This document shows positions 24,952-32,724 of a stretch of 64,000 nucleotides of DNA, one piece after another. Location of the stretch: positions 811,314 to 875,313 of the forward strand of contig DS990260.1 of the NCBI GenBank assembly GCA_000155435.1, given 5' to 3'. The notes under the pieces were generated by a model. It saw nothing but the letters and a program-made list of their open reading frames with translations. It made no database searches and had not been told where the DNA came from. The position numbers and the translations under genes are program-made. Source of the stretch: Clostridiales bacterium 1_7_47FAA. GTDB lineage: Bacteria; Bacillota; Clostridia; Lachnospirales; Lachnospiraceae. Position 1 is the first letter of the stretch. Each line of letters begins with the position of its first letter.

Positions 24952-26982
24952 TTATGGCTGCTTCTGCAGATAGCCAGCCCCAGCCTTATTACCTTTAAAA
25001 TATTCACCTTCCCTGTACCGTTTCCATACTGCCTCAAACCAGCAGTCATCTTCCGGAATGGGCCGCACATCCCTCCAGCTTATCCTGCTTGTGTCCTGGT
25101 AATACTCCAGCTCCTGTATCAGTCCAGACATCCCATGCTGTTCCAAAAGGGAACGGAAGCATTCCGGCAGCTTCTCCGAAGGTTTATCCCCATGCTCATC
25201 GTAAATCAGATAGGACCCCCTGCTCTTACCTCCGTGGGCGATGTAATCCTCCATGGCCTCCAGGTATGCCTTCTGGCTCACAAGCAGATCCCGCAGCCTG
25301 TAGTAATGCTTTAAATCACTGGGACTATTGATACCGGAGGTTTCAATCCTCTGTCTCTGGATCCTGTTTTCCATCAGCGCTGTCCGTATTCCTTCGTAAG
25401 ACCTGATATGCGCCCCATATCGGGACATCCTCATGCCCAGCGCCTTGCGTTCCTCCCTAAGATCCAATACCGCATCCTGTTTTGCCAACGCCCTGGCCCC
25501 AAACTTAATTGCAGCCAGGATCTGCCCTCCGCATAATTCCCTTATTCCCTCACCAGACAGAGGCTTTTCCTGATAACAGTGTGCAATATACGCAGCCGCC
25601 CTCATACTGCCCACCTGGCCGGAATTGAGGGCGCTTCCGCCTGGCCGGTACACGCCATGGCTTCCATTGACTTCCCCCACCGGAAAGAAATGTTTCAGGT
25701 TACTCTCCCACCACCAATTGCCGGACAGACCTCCGTTATTGTGCTGCGCGCACACTGCAATCTCCAGTTTTTCCTCATGAAGATTGATTCCGTGGCTTCG
25801 GTACAGTTCGATTGCCGCAGGGTTCATATGCTCCAGCCGTTTAATAGGCGTATCCTGCAGACCTCCGGAGCTTTCCAGATACCCATATGCCTCCGGATGC
25901 AGAAGCGCAGTCTGAAACCGTCCATCCTTCTCGCTGCAGGACGGATTCTTTCGATAATCCAGAAACACCCGTCTCCCCTTTAATGTCATCTCCTGATAAA
26001 CCAGGATATCAATGAGGGAGGAACCATGGTCCCTGGTTTTTCTCGGATCAAAAGGCCACTGGTACCCTTTCAGGAAGATGGCGTACAACATATGCTCCGG
26101 GCAGTCAAAGTACCCGTCCAGAAACTCCCGTTCCCCGCTTCCATCCTGCTCCGTGGAAACATACCTTGGAATGACCTGCTGGTATGTCCCGGACAGGTTC
26201 CATCTGAACCTGGTAGATGCAATACCGAATTGTGATTCCGTCAGGTTTTTCCCTTTTGCCCCTGCTCTCAGCGCGGTTCCCAGTCCGCCAGTCTGGCTGA
26301 CCGGATATACGGATGTTTCATACATCCCTGCTTCCCCGCCCGTGGCATAAACAATGTTCTCCGCGGAAAAGACAGCGTATACCTGCCCTGGCCCTGATGC
26401 CCTTACATCCACTGCAAGGACGCCCCTTGCCCGTTTCCCATCGCCTGTCTTCTCCGTCAGTATTTCAATCACCTGGTATCCGTCAAATACAGGGATGGAG
26501 TACCGTTCCACCTCATGCCACAGCGCTTCCGTCATGAATCTTGATGTCAGGGGCCCTGCTGATGTTCCCCGCCTGAATGGGTCGTGGTCTGTTTTATATC
26601 CTATGTACTCTCCTGCCCCGTTGCAGGGAAATGGCACCCCGATATCCACCAGATGGAAGAACCCCCTTACCGATAAAGCGGCTTCCACCAAAGCCAGGTC
26701 CCCATCCATAGCTTCCCCGTCAAATAGCGTCTGCGCCATCTGGCGTACGCTGTCAGCCTCCCCTGAGCAGGTGGTCATCTTGTAATAGGTCTGCTTATCT
26801 GAGCCCGTGTTCCGGGATGTTCCCATCATTTTCCCCTCAGTCACGATTGCAATGTCCTGCTGCCCCTCTTTGTAAAGCGACACCGCTGCATTCAGCCCAG
26901 CCGCCCCGCTGCCTATAATGATGGTCTGGATCCGGTGCAGCAGATAATCCTTTCCGTCCATACAGATAGTTTCCTGTTTCAT
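24952..26982 (-). CDS. Large FAD flavoprotein, fumarate reductase/aspartate oxidase fold
   Basis: This 676-residue flavoprotein of the SdhA/FrdA/NadB superfamily has the FAD-binding GSGAAGLNAA near 24-33, the second FAD contact at NIVYATGGEAGMYETS near 217, and a C-terminal FPVGEVNGSHGVYRPGGSALNSG region near 430. Family members reduce or desaturate C-C bonds next to carboxylates. No electron-transfer iron-sulfur partner adjoins it, so the acceptor is unknown. It is the first gene of the operon, directly behind the promoter at 27039-27067. An aromatic or unsaturated acid reductase role is one possibility. Confidence 0.82.
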   Translation of the reverse strand: MKQETICMDGKDYLLHRIQTIIIGSGAAGLNAAVSLYKEGQQDIAIVTEGKMMGTSRNTGSDKQTYYKMTTCSGEADSVRQMAQTLFDGEAMDGDLALVEAALSVRGFFHLVDIGVPFPCNGAGEYIGYKTDHDPFRRGTSAGPLTSRFMTEALWHEVERYSIPVFDGYQVIEILTEKTGDGKRARGVLAVDVRASGPGQVYAVFSAENIVYATGGEAGMYETSVYPVSQTGGLGTALRAGAKGKNLTESQFGIASTRFRWNLSGTYQQVIPRYVSTEQDGSGEREFLDGYFDCPEHMLYAIFLKGYQWPFDPRKTRDHGSSLIDILVYQEMTLKGRRVFLDYRKNPSCSEKDGRFQTALLHPEAYGYLESSGGLQDTPIKRLEHMNPAAIELYRSHGINLHEEKLEIAVCAQHNNGGLSGNWWWESNLKHFFPVGEVNGSHGVYRPGGSALNSGQVGSMRAAAYIAHCYQEKPLSGEGIRELCGGQILAAIKFGARALAKQDAVLDLREERKALGMRMSRYGAHIRSYEGIRTALMENRIQRQRIETSGINSPSDLKHYYRLRDLLVSQKAYLEAMEDYIAHGGKSRGSYLIYDEHGDKPSEKLPECFRSLLEQHGMSGLIQELEYYQDTSRISWRDVRPIPEDDCWFEAVWKRYREGEYFKGNKAGAGYLQKQP

Positions 26983-27002
26983 CCAATCTTTCCCCTTTCT
27001 TG

Positions 27003-27027
27003 TGAAATCGTTTGTGCAATCGTTGTC
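27003..27027 (-). promoter_or_regulatory. Paired operator boxes downstream of the operon promoter
   Basis: TGAAATCGTTTGTG (27003-27016) and TGCAATCGTTGTC (27015-27027) overlap by two bases and lie just after the predicted transcription start, where bound repressor would block elongation. Confidence 0.6.
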
Positions 27028-27038
27028 TTTACGTCTTT

Positions 27039-27067
27039 AGGATATCACTTTTATTTATAAACGTCAA
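27039..27067 (-). promoter_or_regulatory. Promoter of the TRAP/CoA-transferase operon
   Basis: On the minus strand TTGACG (27067-27062) and TATCCT (27044-27039) are 17 bases apart. The expected start is near 27032, about 50 bases before the flavoprotein ATG. Confidence 0.65.
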
Positions 27068-27161
27068 TATCATTTTATATATTTATGCATTTTTATAAAT
27101 AATGCACATTTTTTGTATTGTTTTCAATTGATTCCCTTCTTGTTTCTATGCAATATGTTTA

Positions 27162-27174
27162 TGAAATCGTTGTC
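27162..27174 (-). promoter_or_regulatory. Upstream operator box
   Basis: TGAAATCGTTGTC repeats the 24918 box exactly. Its centre is about 147 bp from the downstream box, close to 14 helical turns, which would allow repression by looping. Confidence 0.55.
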
Positions 27175-27293
27175 TTCGTTCTTTCATGTAACCGCATTTA
27201 ACTTGTCACCTGTTCCATGCCTGCCCATTCCGCAAGGTGATTTCAAACAACCTTGAAATTTTCCATAAAGCCTGCATAACTTTTCCGGACATA

Positions 27294-27347
27294 AAACTGC
27301 CCTCATATAGGACTTTAATATTGCATTGTCCTATATGAGGGCAGTTT
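27294..27347. terminator. Perfect 20-bp hairpin terminator
   Basis: 27294-27313 pairs perfectly with 27328-27347 around a 14-base loop. It lies 60 bp after the stop of the P-loop gene (27407) and isolates it from the operon promoter. T-runs are short on both sides. Confidence 0.75.
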
Positions 27348-27406
27348 ATCAGAAATCAACCACACTTAAACATTTTCTTCCCCCAGCACAAGTCTCTGCC
27401 TCCGGC

Positions 27407-27901
27407 TCACAGCTTCAGGATCAGCTCCGCTGCCTGTTCCGGCGAAACATCAGATACATCAATCCTGACCGTGTCTAACGTATCATACAGCCGCACCCTC
27501 TCCAGACTTCGCAGGATTACATCCGCTGTGCGGATTCCCATATCCACATCCCTCTGCAGGCGCTTTTGCAGGGCTTCCTCACTGCATATAAGTGACACGG
27601 TATGGACCGTGCATTGGGAGATATCCAACCGTGACAAAATATCATCTATGATATCCTGTTCATGCATCACCCAGCAGAATATGATATTCCCATAGGCAGG
27701 ACAACGGATAAAGTTATTCAGGAGGAATGTTATATTCTCCAGTACCATTTTCTTTGTTTCCTGCGTCACCTGGAAAGGATGCATATCCCAGCACCAGTCA
27801 CCGTCCAGGAAGACGCTGTCATCCAGCTTTTTCTGCAGGACCCGGCAAGTGGCTGTCTTTCCCACTCCCATGGTTCCGCCAATTATATATAGCCTTTTCA
27901 T
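27407..27901 (-). CDS. P-loop kinase-like protein
   Basis: This 164-residue P-loop NTPase has the Walker A motif GGTMGVGKT at about 8-16 and a short arginine-containing lid (EEALQKRLQRDVDMGIR, about 108-124). It resembles small nucleoside or shikimate-kinase-like proteins that modify a small molecule. The substrate is unknown. It is a single gene with a strong terminator after it; AGAGGG precedes the start. Confidence 0.75.
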   Translation of the reverse strand: MKRLYIIGGTMGVGKTATCRVLQKKLDDSVFLDGDWCWDMHPFQVTQETKKMVLENITFLLNNFIRCPAYGNIIFCWVMHEQDIIDDILSRLDISQCTVHTVSLICSEEALQKRLQRDVDMGIRTADVILRSLERVRLYDTLDTVRIDVSDVSPEQAAELILKL

Positions 27902-28284
27902 AATGCTTTTCCCTCTATTGTTCCAGTGCCATCGGATGATTTTCCATATTACAATTTCCGTATTCCATTTTCGATATCACAACTCCTCCGGCGCCGATAT
28001 CTCCTTTCCAACAAGGTCAATCACGTTCTTAAATCCATCCCTGTTTTTAAGCGTTCATCCCAGTGCCCCATCCGGCCAAATACCGATAGCCCCGTCAACT
28101 CCAACGCCCCACTAAGTTCAGTTTACTATAATAAAAGTTCTGCGTCCATAACAAGAACAAACATCCAGATATAAAAATCCAGACATGGAACAGGGCAGCC
28201 ACACCATACGGTGCCGCTGCCTTGGATTGATTTATAAAATGATTGATTTAAATAACCATACCCTGTCCGATGGATGCCATCCCT
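27902..28284. other. Intergenic stretch with a possible gene relic
   Basis: No complete gene is seen. On the minus strand around 28110-27975, two short open stretches in different frames read like the end of a protein (ELTGLSVFGRMGHW, then KNVIDLVGKEISAPEEL and a stop). This suggests a decayed 3' end, but no family was recognised. A hairpin at 28194-28221 with two mismatches may terminate the upstream QueD-like gene. Confidence 0.35.
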
Positions 28285-28848
28285 TTACTTCCTGTATCCG
28301 CACTTAGGGCAGACACCGTTTTCGTTTAATGCGATACCGCATAACGGACAGCGTTCAATGGTCCTTGAAGGCTGGTATTCCTGGGTTGCAGCATTGACGC
28401 CGCTGCTGAAGGTAATCTTTGCAATATTCAGCTTATCCTTCAGAAGGTCATATACAATCTTAATCATGCCTTCCACTGTCATGGTTTCTTTTGTTACCAC
28501 CAGGCGGCACTCGGGATAGGCGGTGGCAAGCTCTGTCTTAAACGCCGGGCCTTTCATCTTGTTGGTCGGGGCGCCGTCCCTGATTCCCTGTTCCTCATAG
28601 ACCTTGAGGATGGCGGGAAGCAGCGGGTCGTCCTCCCTTAAAATCAGTGCATGGTCAAAATTCTTCAGGACTTCCCAGGCAGTCTTCTGGATTTCATTGC
28701 ATGGGAAAACCATGTTAACACCTGGTTCGATGGAATCCTCCACTTCAATGGTCAGAACCCCCGTGTGTCCGTGCAGATACTGTGCTTCTCCTTTAAACCC
28801 AAAAAACCTGTGTGCGTACTGAAGGTCGAGTGTTGTGATACTTCTCAT
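28285..28848 (-). CDS. QueD/PTPS-family protein with C-terminal zinc ribbon
   Basis: This 187-residue protein of the 6-pyruvoyl-tetrahydropterin synthase/QueD fold has the zinc ligands in AHRF and LHGHTG (near 12 and 27-30), FDHALIL near 67 and the VTKETMTVEG strand near 123. Where E. coli QueD has its catalytic cysteine (C-x3-HGH), this protein has alanine, so standard CPH4 synthase activity is doubtful. The last 25 residues add a CPLC...CPKC zinc ribbon. The start at 28848 has AAAAGGAG upstream. It lies 109 bp after a Fur-family gene on the same strand. Confidence 0.82.
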   Translation of the reverse strand: MRSITTLDLQYAHRFFGFKGEAQYLHGHTGVLTIEVEDSIEPGVNMVFPCNEIQKTAWEVLKNFDHALILREDDPLLPAILKVYEEQGIRDGAPTNKMKGPAFKTELATAYPECRLVVTKETMTVEGMIKIVYDLLKDKLNIAKITFSSGVNAATQEYQPSRTIERCPLCGIALNENGVCPKCGYRK

Positions 28849-28956
28849 ATTTCGTCTCCTTTTCATGCGATTTATAATTTACAGGCTCCTCATCCGGGCC
28901 TGCATTCGCAGCAATTGTAGGTGGAGGGCACAGCAGGCTTTAAAACTTACGGATCA

Positions 28957-29334
28957 TCATTTACATTCCGGGCAGATTCCCCTGAAAATAATATCACAGC
29001 CTGTAAATTCAAACCCATGGGTATCCCTGATTTTTTGATACAGATCTTCGATGACATCCATGTCCACATCAAAAACCCTTCCACACTTTTCACATAGGAT
29101 ATGATAATGTTCCTGACAACGGTGGTCGAAACGGTCTGCTGCTCCCGGTATCTCTATCTTCCGTATCTTCCCGATCTGGGAAAGGCGGTTCAGGTTCCGA
29201 TACACGGTGCCTCTGCTTATATTGGGATATTCCCTGGCGACCTCATCATATACCTCAACCGCAGTAGCGTGACACTGCAGTTTGTTCACTGCTTCTAATA
29301 CCATTGAACATTGTATTGTATTTCTGTTAATCAT
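28957..29334 (-). CDS. Fur-family metal/peroxide regulator
   Basis: This 125-residue Fur-superfamily protein is PerR-like in size. The winged helix includes SRGTVYRNLNRLSQIGKI (about 40-57). The metal sites are represented by DRFDHRCQEHYHILCEKCGR (about 67-86), and a second CxxC in GICPEC at the C-terminus forms the structural zinc site. Its promoter carries an inverted repeat across the -10, suggesting autoregulation. The QueD-like gene downstream is the likely co-transcribed partner. Fur, Zur and PerR cannot be told apart with certainty. Confidence 0.88.
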   Translation of the reverse strand: MINRNTIQCSMVLEAVNKLQCHATAVEVYDEVAREYPNISRGTVYRNLNRLSQIGKIRKIEIPGAADRFDHRCQEHYHILCEKCGRVFDVDMDVIEDLYQKIRDTHGFEFTGCDIIFRGICPECK

Positions 29335-29362
29335 AATCCATTTCCTTAATAGTATTTATTAC

Positions 29363-29399
29363 TAATTAGGATTATATACTAATTAAAACAATATGTCAA
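29363..29399 (-). promoter_or_regulatory. Consensus promoter and operator of the Fur-family gene
   Basis: On the minus strand a perfect TTGACA (29399-29394) and perfect TATAAT (29376-29371) are 17 bases apart. The inverted repeat TAATTAG/CTAATTA (29363-29369 and 29379-29385) straddles the -10, the usual place for Fur/PerR-type repression. Confidence 0.8.
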
Positions 29400-29459
29400 T
29401 AGTAGGACCGAAACAAATTTTTCCGTCTTTTTTCACCATCAGGTCAAATGTCTCATCAT

Positions 29460-29505
29460 CCGTGAAAGCAGGCGTGGATAATCAAATCCACGCCTGCTTT
29501 CACGG
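29460..29505. repeat. Perfect 20-bp palindrome with six-base loop
   Basis: 29460-29479 is the exact reverse complement of 29486-29505. There is no T-run on either side and no gene ends nearby, so it is not an obvious terminator. It may be a remnant left by a lost gene or element. Confidence 0.7.
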
Positions 29506-29591
29506 AATTATATGCACTGCCAAAACTGTGCGTCCAGAAATGAATCTGTCTCATTTTACACTCATCCACAACCGCCTCTACCTCTTCCATG

Positions 29592-29722
29592 CCCGTTTTT
29601 AGGAGTTAATGCCATAATCTTTTGGAGCAGGTCCCATGGAGATTTCCCTGCAAACGCCTTGAAATAAGGCTTTTTTTATTGCCTGTGATACTTATGGAAT
29701 TATTTTTTCCGCATTATAGAAA
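29592..29722 (-). repeat. Dispersed repeat, copy A
   Basis: This 131-bp segment matches 59031-59160 closely. The differences are transitions plus one extra base in an A-run. Read on the minus strand it contains the same 3' coding-like stretch ending in GPAPKDYGINS and a stop, but here the ATG of the copy B ORF is ACA and the extra base shifts the frame. Copy A therefore looks degraded. Confidence 0.8.
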
Positions 29723-29758
29723 TGGTGTTAGTGGCGTTATGTAAAGGAAGAAGACTCA

Positions 29759-30120
29759 TTGACATCCTATCTCAAAAAGACAAAACTTAAAATACGTACC
29801 TATCTCTCCATCAACGAGAGTTTTTACAGTCATAAAAAAGACGCTGCTCACCAATGTTATCAGTCCCTCGGTTCCGTCGAAACAGGGATGGCAACGGATA
29901 TTGATTACCCGGTCTCCCACTTCCAGGAAACAGTGGATGCCCGGAACCAGGAAAAGACATCACAGTAGGTCCGGACCATCTCATATCTGTCACCGATACG
30001 GTATTTAGGGTATTGCCCCCGAAAGCAGTCCTTGAAAAACTGCAGGTCCACAGATATGTGGATTATTTTAGGCTTACATATGATTTCCAGTTCGACCTTT
30101 ATGAACTGCACACGCAATAT
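29759..30120 (+). pseudogene. Transposase relic (IS1634-like N-terminus)
   Basis: The first frame (29759-29968) begins SYLKKTKLKIRTYLSINESF and resembles the start of IS1634/IS4-group transposases common in Lachnospiraceae. It hits a stop at 29966. The reading resumes as RYLGYCP and shifts frame near 30020 into PKAVLEKLQVHRYVDYFRL. The catalytic domain is absent; known proteins of this group exceed 500 residues. No terminal inverted repeats were found. The family assignment rests on recognition of the N-terminal pattern only. Confidence 0.55.
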
Positions 30121-30130
30121 CGTATTCTCA

Positions 30131-30166
30131 AAGAAAAACGGGGCTGGGGGAGGACGTGCCTCCCCC
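30131..30166 (-). terminator. Terminator at the end of the GH10/ABC operon
   Basis: GGGGGAGG/CCTCCCCC (30146-30153 and 30159-30166) forms an eight-pair GC stem. The minus strand continues into CGTTTTTCTTT. It lies just after the stop at 30177. Confidence 0.75.
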
Positions 30167-30176
30167 TTCTCATCCC

Positions 30177-31118
30177 CTAAATTCCAACATTTAACGCCCG
30201 CAGGGAATCCAGTGTCCTCTCATCCAACAGCCTCTCCCCTGCCCTGGCATTGGACCTCACCTGGGCCACACTGGTGGCGCCCGGGATGGATACCGGGGCG
30301 GCCTCGTGGGAGTTAACATACTGGAGCGCAAGTTCAATCAGGTTTTCCGTGCCGAATTCAGCTTTAATCCGCTCCATAATGTCGATACAGTGTTCAAATT
30401 TCTCCCGGTAACGTTTGCCCACATTATAGTTAATGCGTACTGAATCCGTGAATACGGAATCCTTGGTGTATTTCCCGTTCACCAGTCCCTGGCACAGGGG
30501 TCCCCGCACAAGGACTCCCAGGTTCTTTTCCCGGCAGTAGTCAAGCAGGCCGTTGTGCTCCGCTTCCGGGCAGACCATGGAATATTCCAGCTCCACCACG
30601 GAGCAGTGCCCGTCCGACATATCATAGAACCGCTTCAGCACCTCCAGGCTGTCTGTGGATATCCCGTATTCACGGATAAACCCTTCTTTTTTCAGCGCCT
30701 CTAACCCCTCTATGTACACCGTGGGGTCTTCGATGAAACCGTCATGGCACAGGACCGCGTCCAGATAGCTGGTCTGAAGCCTTCCCAGGGAGCCGTGGCC
30801 GCACAGGCGGACCATGTCCGGCGTGGTATAGGGCACCGGCTGGCCGCTGCGCTCTCCCCAATGGCCAATCTTGGACACAATGTATATCTTGCTGCGTATA
30901 TCCTTAATATTCTTTCCCAGTCTCAGCTCTGATGTACCGTTAGGCTGTCCGTAATTGTCCGCCACATCGTAGATGTTAATTCCACAGTCATATGCCTCTC
31001 GGATGATGTCGGCGGCTTCTTTTTCCGTCATGGGTTTCCACTGGTTCCCGATGTTCCAGCAACCCTGGCCGATGCAGGATACTGAAAAACCTGTCTTTCC
31101 TAAATCCCGGTAAATCAT
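30177..31118 (-). CDS. Aldo/keto reductase
   Basis: This 313-residue AKR with a TIM-barrel fold is an NADPH-dependent carbonyl reductase or sugar dehydrogenase. The tetrad is visible as D and Y in YDVADNYG (about 51-58), K in IYIVSKIG (near 84) and H in AVLCHDG (near 125). It is the last gene of the locus, 11 bp after the GH10 gene, with AAGGAGG before its start. It is closest in design to L-fucose or xylose-dehydrogenase-like AKRs, but specificity is not readable. Confidence 0.88.
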   Translation of the reverse strand: MIYRDLGKTGFSVSCIGQGCWNIGNQWKPMTEKEAADIIREAYDCGINIYDVADNYGQPNGTSELRLGKNIKDIRSKIYIVSKIGHWGERSGQPVPYTTPDMVRLCGHGSLGRLQTSYLDAVLCHDGFIEDPTVYIEGLEALKKEGFIREYGISTDSLEVLKRFYDMSDGHCSVVELEYSMVCPEAEHNGLLDYCREKNLGVLVRGPLCQGLVNGKYTKDSVFTDSVRINYNVGKRYREKFEHCIDIMERIKAEFGTENLIELALQYVNSHEAAPVSIPGATSVAQVRSNARAGERLLDERTLDSLRALNVGI

Positions 31119-31129
31119 GGTAACCCTCC

Positions 31130-32698
31130 TTATTTCATGGGATGCTTTTCGATTCCCAGATGCTTCATGGCGTATTTCAGGCCGTAGTAGGCAGGCTTTG
31201 GCTTCTCGTCCTCATCCAGCAGCCCTGCGTAGGCCAGCGCACCTACCTGGAACCGCTTGGCTGACGGGTACTGCTCGGTATAGCTTCCCCACTGCTTCGG
31301 CGCGTCACAGAAGCTGAATGTGCTGAATTCCTTCACTTCATCCAGGCTGTACATCAGCTCTAGGAAGCTCTGGAACCACTCGGACTGGATTTCCTCGTTC
31401 CAGGTGTCATGCCAGTACAGGTTGGTGGCCGGGAAGGGCCTTCCAAACATCACCTTGGAGGCCGGCGCATCCGATGAGGATACCTCCAGCTCGGTCAGGT
31501 GAATGGGCATATGGTAACGGCTATACCAGTTCTTGATGATTTCCCTGGAGGAGAACAGGTCGTAGGGATGGTCATGCCACTGGATTCCGATGCAGTCAAA
31601 GTCCATTCCTTCCGCTACGCAGCGGTCCAGGTACTCGTAAACCGTCACGCACCACTCATTATCCCTGGGCTGGATGCTCTTAATCTGACCGTAGTCCTTC
31701 TGGATTCGGTTTAGGTCGCTGCGGTTTAACCCGTAGAGCTCCTGCCATTCATTGAAGAAGTTTAACATCAGACGGCAGTTGGGCACATTTCTCCTGACAA
31801 TGGCGTAGGCTTCCTTCATGATGGCAAAATGCTCATCGAAGGTCATATTCTTGGCATTGGCCTGGATTGGCTCGTTAAAATCCACCAGGTCAAAGTAGTC
31901 CTTATACTCGGTGGTAAGGAAATCCACCCGCTCCAGGACCAGCTTCTTCACTTCCTCATAGCTGAGCTTCTCAATCCAGGTATTGCACTCCCAGTTGGGG
32001 CTGAACCATACCAGGGCGTGTCCCCGGACAATCATTCCCTGTTCCTTGCTCCATTTAATCATCTCGTCCAGGACGTCATAGTGCTTATCCCCCCGCTCCG
32101 GCTCCACGATGCCCCAGTGGGTGGGCACGCATACGCAGTTGAACAGGTCGCTGAAGTATTGTTTCCACTCCGGCGTGCTTTCCGTGAAGCCCTTGGTGGA
32201 GCAGCCTACCATGAAGTCATCGCGCAGGCCGTTCCTGGCTATCTTACTCTTGGCCTCAAAGGAAACCATCTCCTCACCGGCCCACAAAAGTTCACACAAT
32301 GCCTCAAGGCTTACGGTTTCAGGGACAGCTCCTGCCGCCAGCATCTTCCTTACCTTATCCAGACGTTCCTCTGCCTTGGCCGGAATATATCCATAGGCAG
32401 CCGTCACCCCTTCCTTAAATACTTCCAGCGCATGAAGCCGGCTGCGCGCCGCCTCATAGTAAAAATCAATGGGTTCCCCATCGGGGGGATACCCCTCCTT
32501 GCAGTTGTCTGCAAAGAGGAGGGCGCCTCCGAAACCAGGGATGAATACTTTGGTAAAGAATACAGCTTTTTCAATGGGGCTCTCAAACTCCATGAAATCA
32601 CCACGGTCTTCTGCATAAGACGCCTGGGGCATCCGGTTGACATCATAAAGTACATAGGTATCCATTGCGTTTTTCTGCTTTTTTACTCGGTATATCAT
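31130..32698 (-). CDS. Intracellular GH10-family glycoside hydrolase
   Basis: This 522-residue protein's C-terminal two-thirds is a GH10 (endo-beta-1,4-xylanase family) barrel: the acid/base glutamate lies in FDLVDFNEP near 283 and the nucleophile in IHLTELEVSS near 405. The first 160 residues are an extra domain that I do not recognise. There is no signal peptide, so it acts in the cytoplasm on imported oligosaccharides. The start at 32698 follows AAGGAG; the ATG at 32719 does not. It lies directly after the solute-binding-protein gene. Confidence 0.82.
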   Translation of the reverse strand: MIYRVKKQKNAMDTYVLYDVNRMPQASYAEDRGDFMEFESPIEKAVFFTKVFIPGFGGALLFADNCKEGYPPDGEPIDFYYEAARSRLHALEVFKEGVTAAYGYIPAKAEERLDKVRKMLAAGAVPETVSLEALCELLWAGEEMVSFEAKSKIARNGLRDDFMVGCSTKGFTESTPEWKQYFSDLFNCVCVPTHWGIVEPERGDKHYDVLDEMIKWSKEQGMIVRGHALVWFSPNWECNTWIEKLSYEEVKKLVLERVDFLTTEYKDYFDLVDFNEPIQANAKNMTFDEHFAIMKEAYAIVRRNVPNCRLMLNFFNEWQELYGLNRSDLNRIQKDYGQIKSIQPRDNEWCVTVYEYLDRCVAEGMDFDCIGIQWHDHPYDLFSSREIIKNWYSRYHMPIHLTELEVSSSDAPASKVMFGRPFPATNLYWHDTWNEEIQSEWFQSFLELMYSLDEVKEFSTFSFCDAPKQWGSYTEQYPSAKRFQVGALAYAGLLDEDEKPKPAYYGLKYAMKHLGIEKHPMK

Positions 32699-32724
32699 AT
32701 CTGTCTCCTTTTTAGCCATACTGT

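Noticed and set aside
29657-29677. GCCTT/AAGGC hairpin with T-run in repeat copy A as a conserved terminator
   Set aside because: Copy B breaks the stem, while the minus-strand codons are conserved, so the hairpin is probably a by-product of coding sequence.
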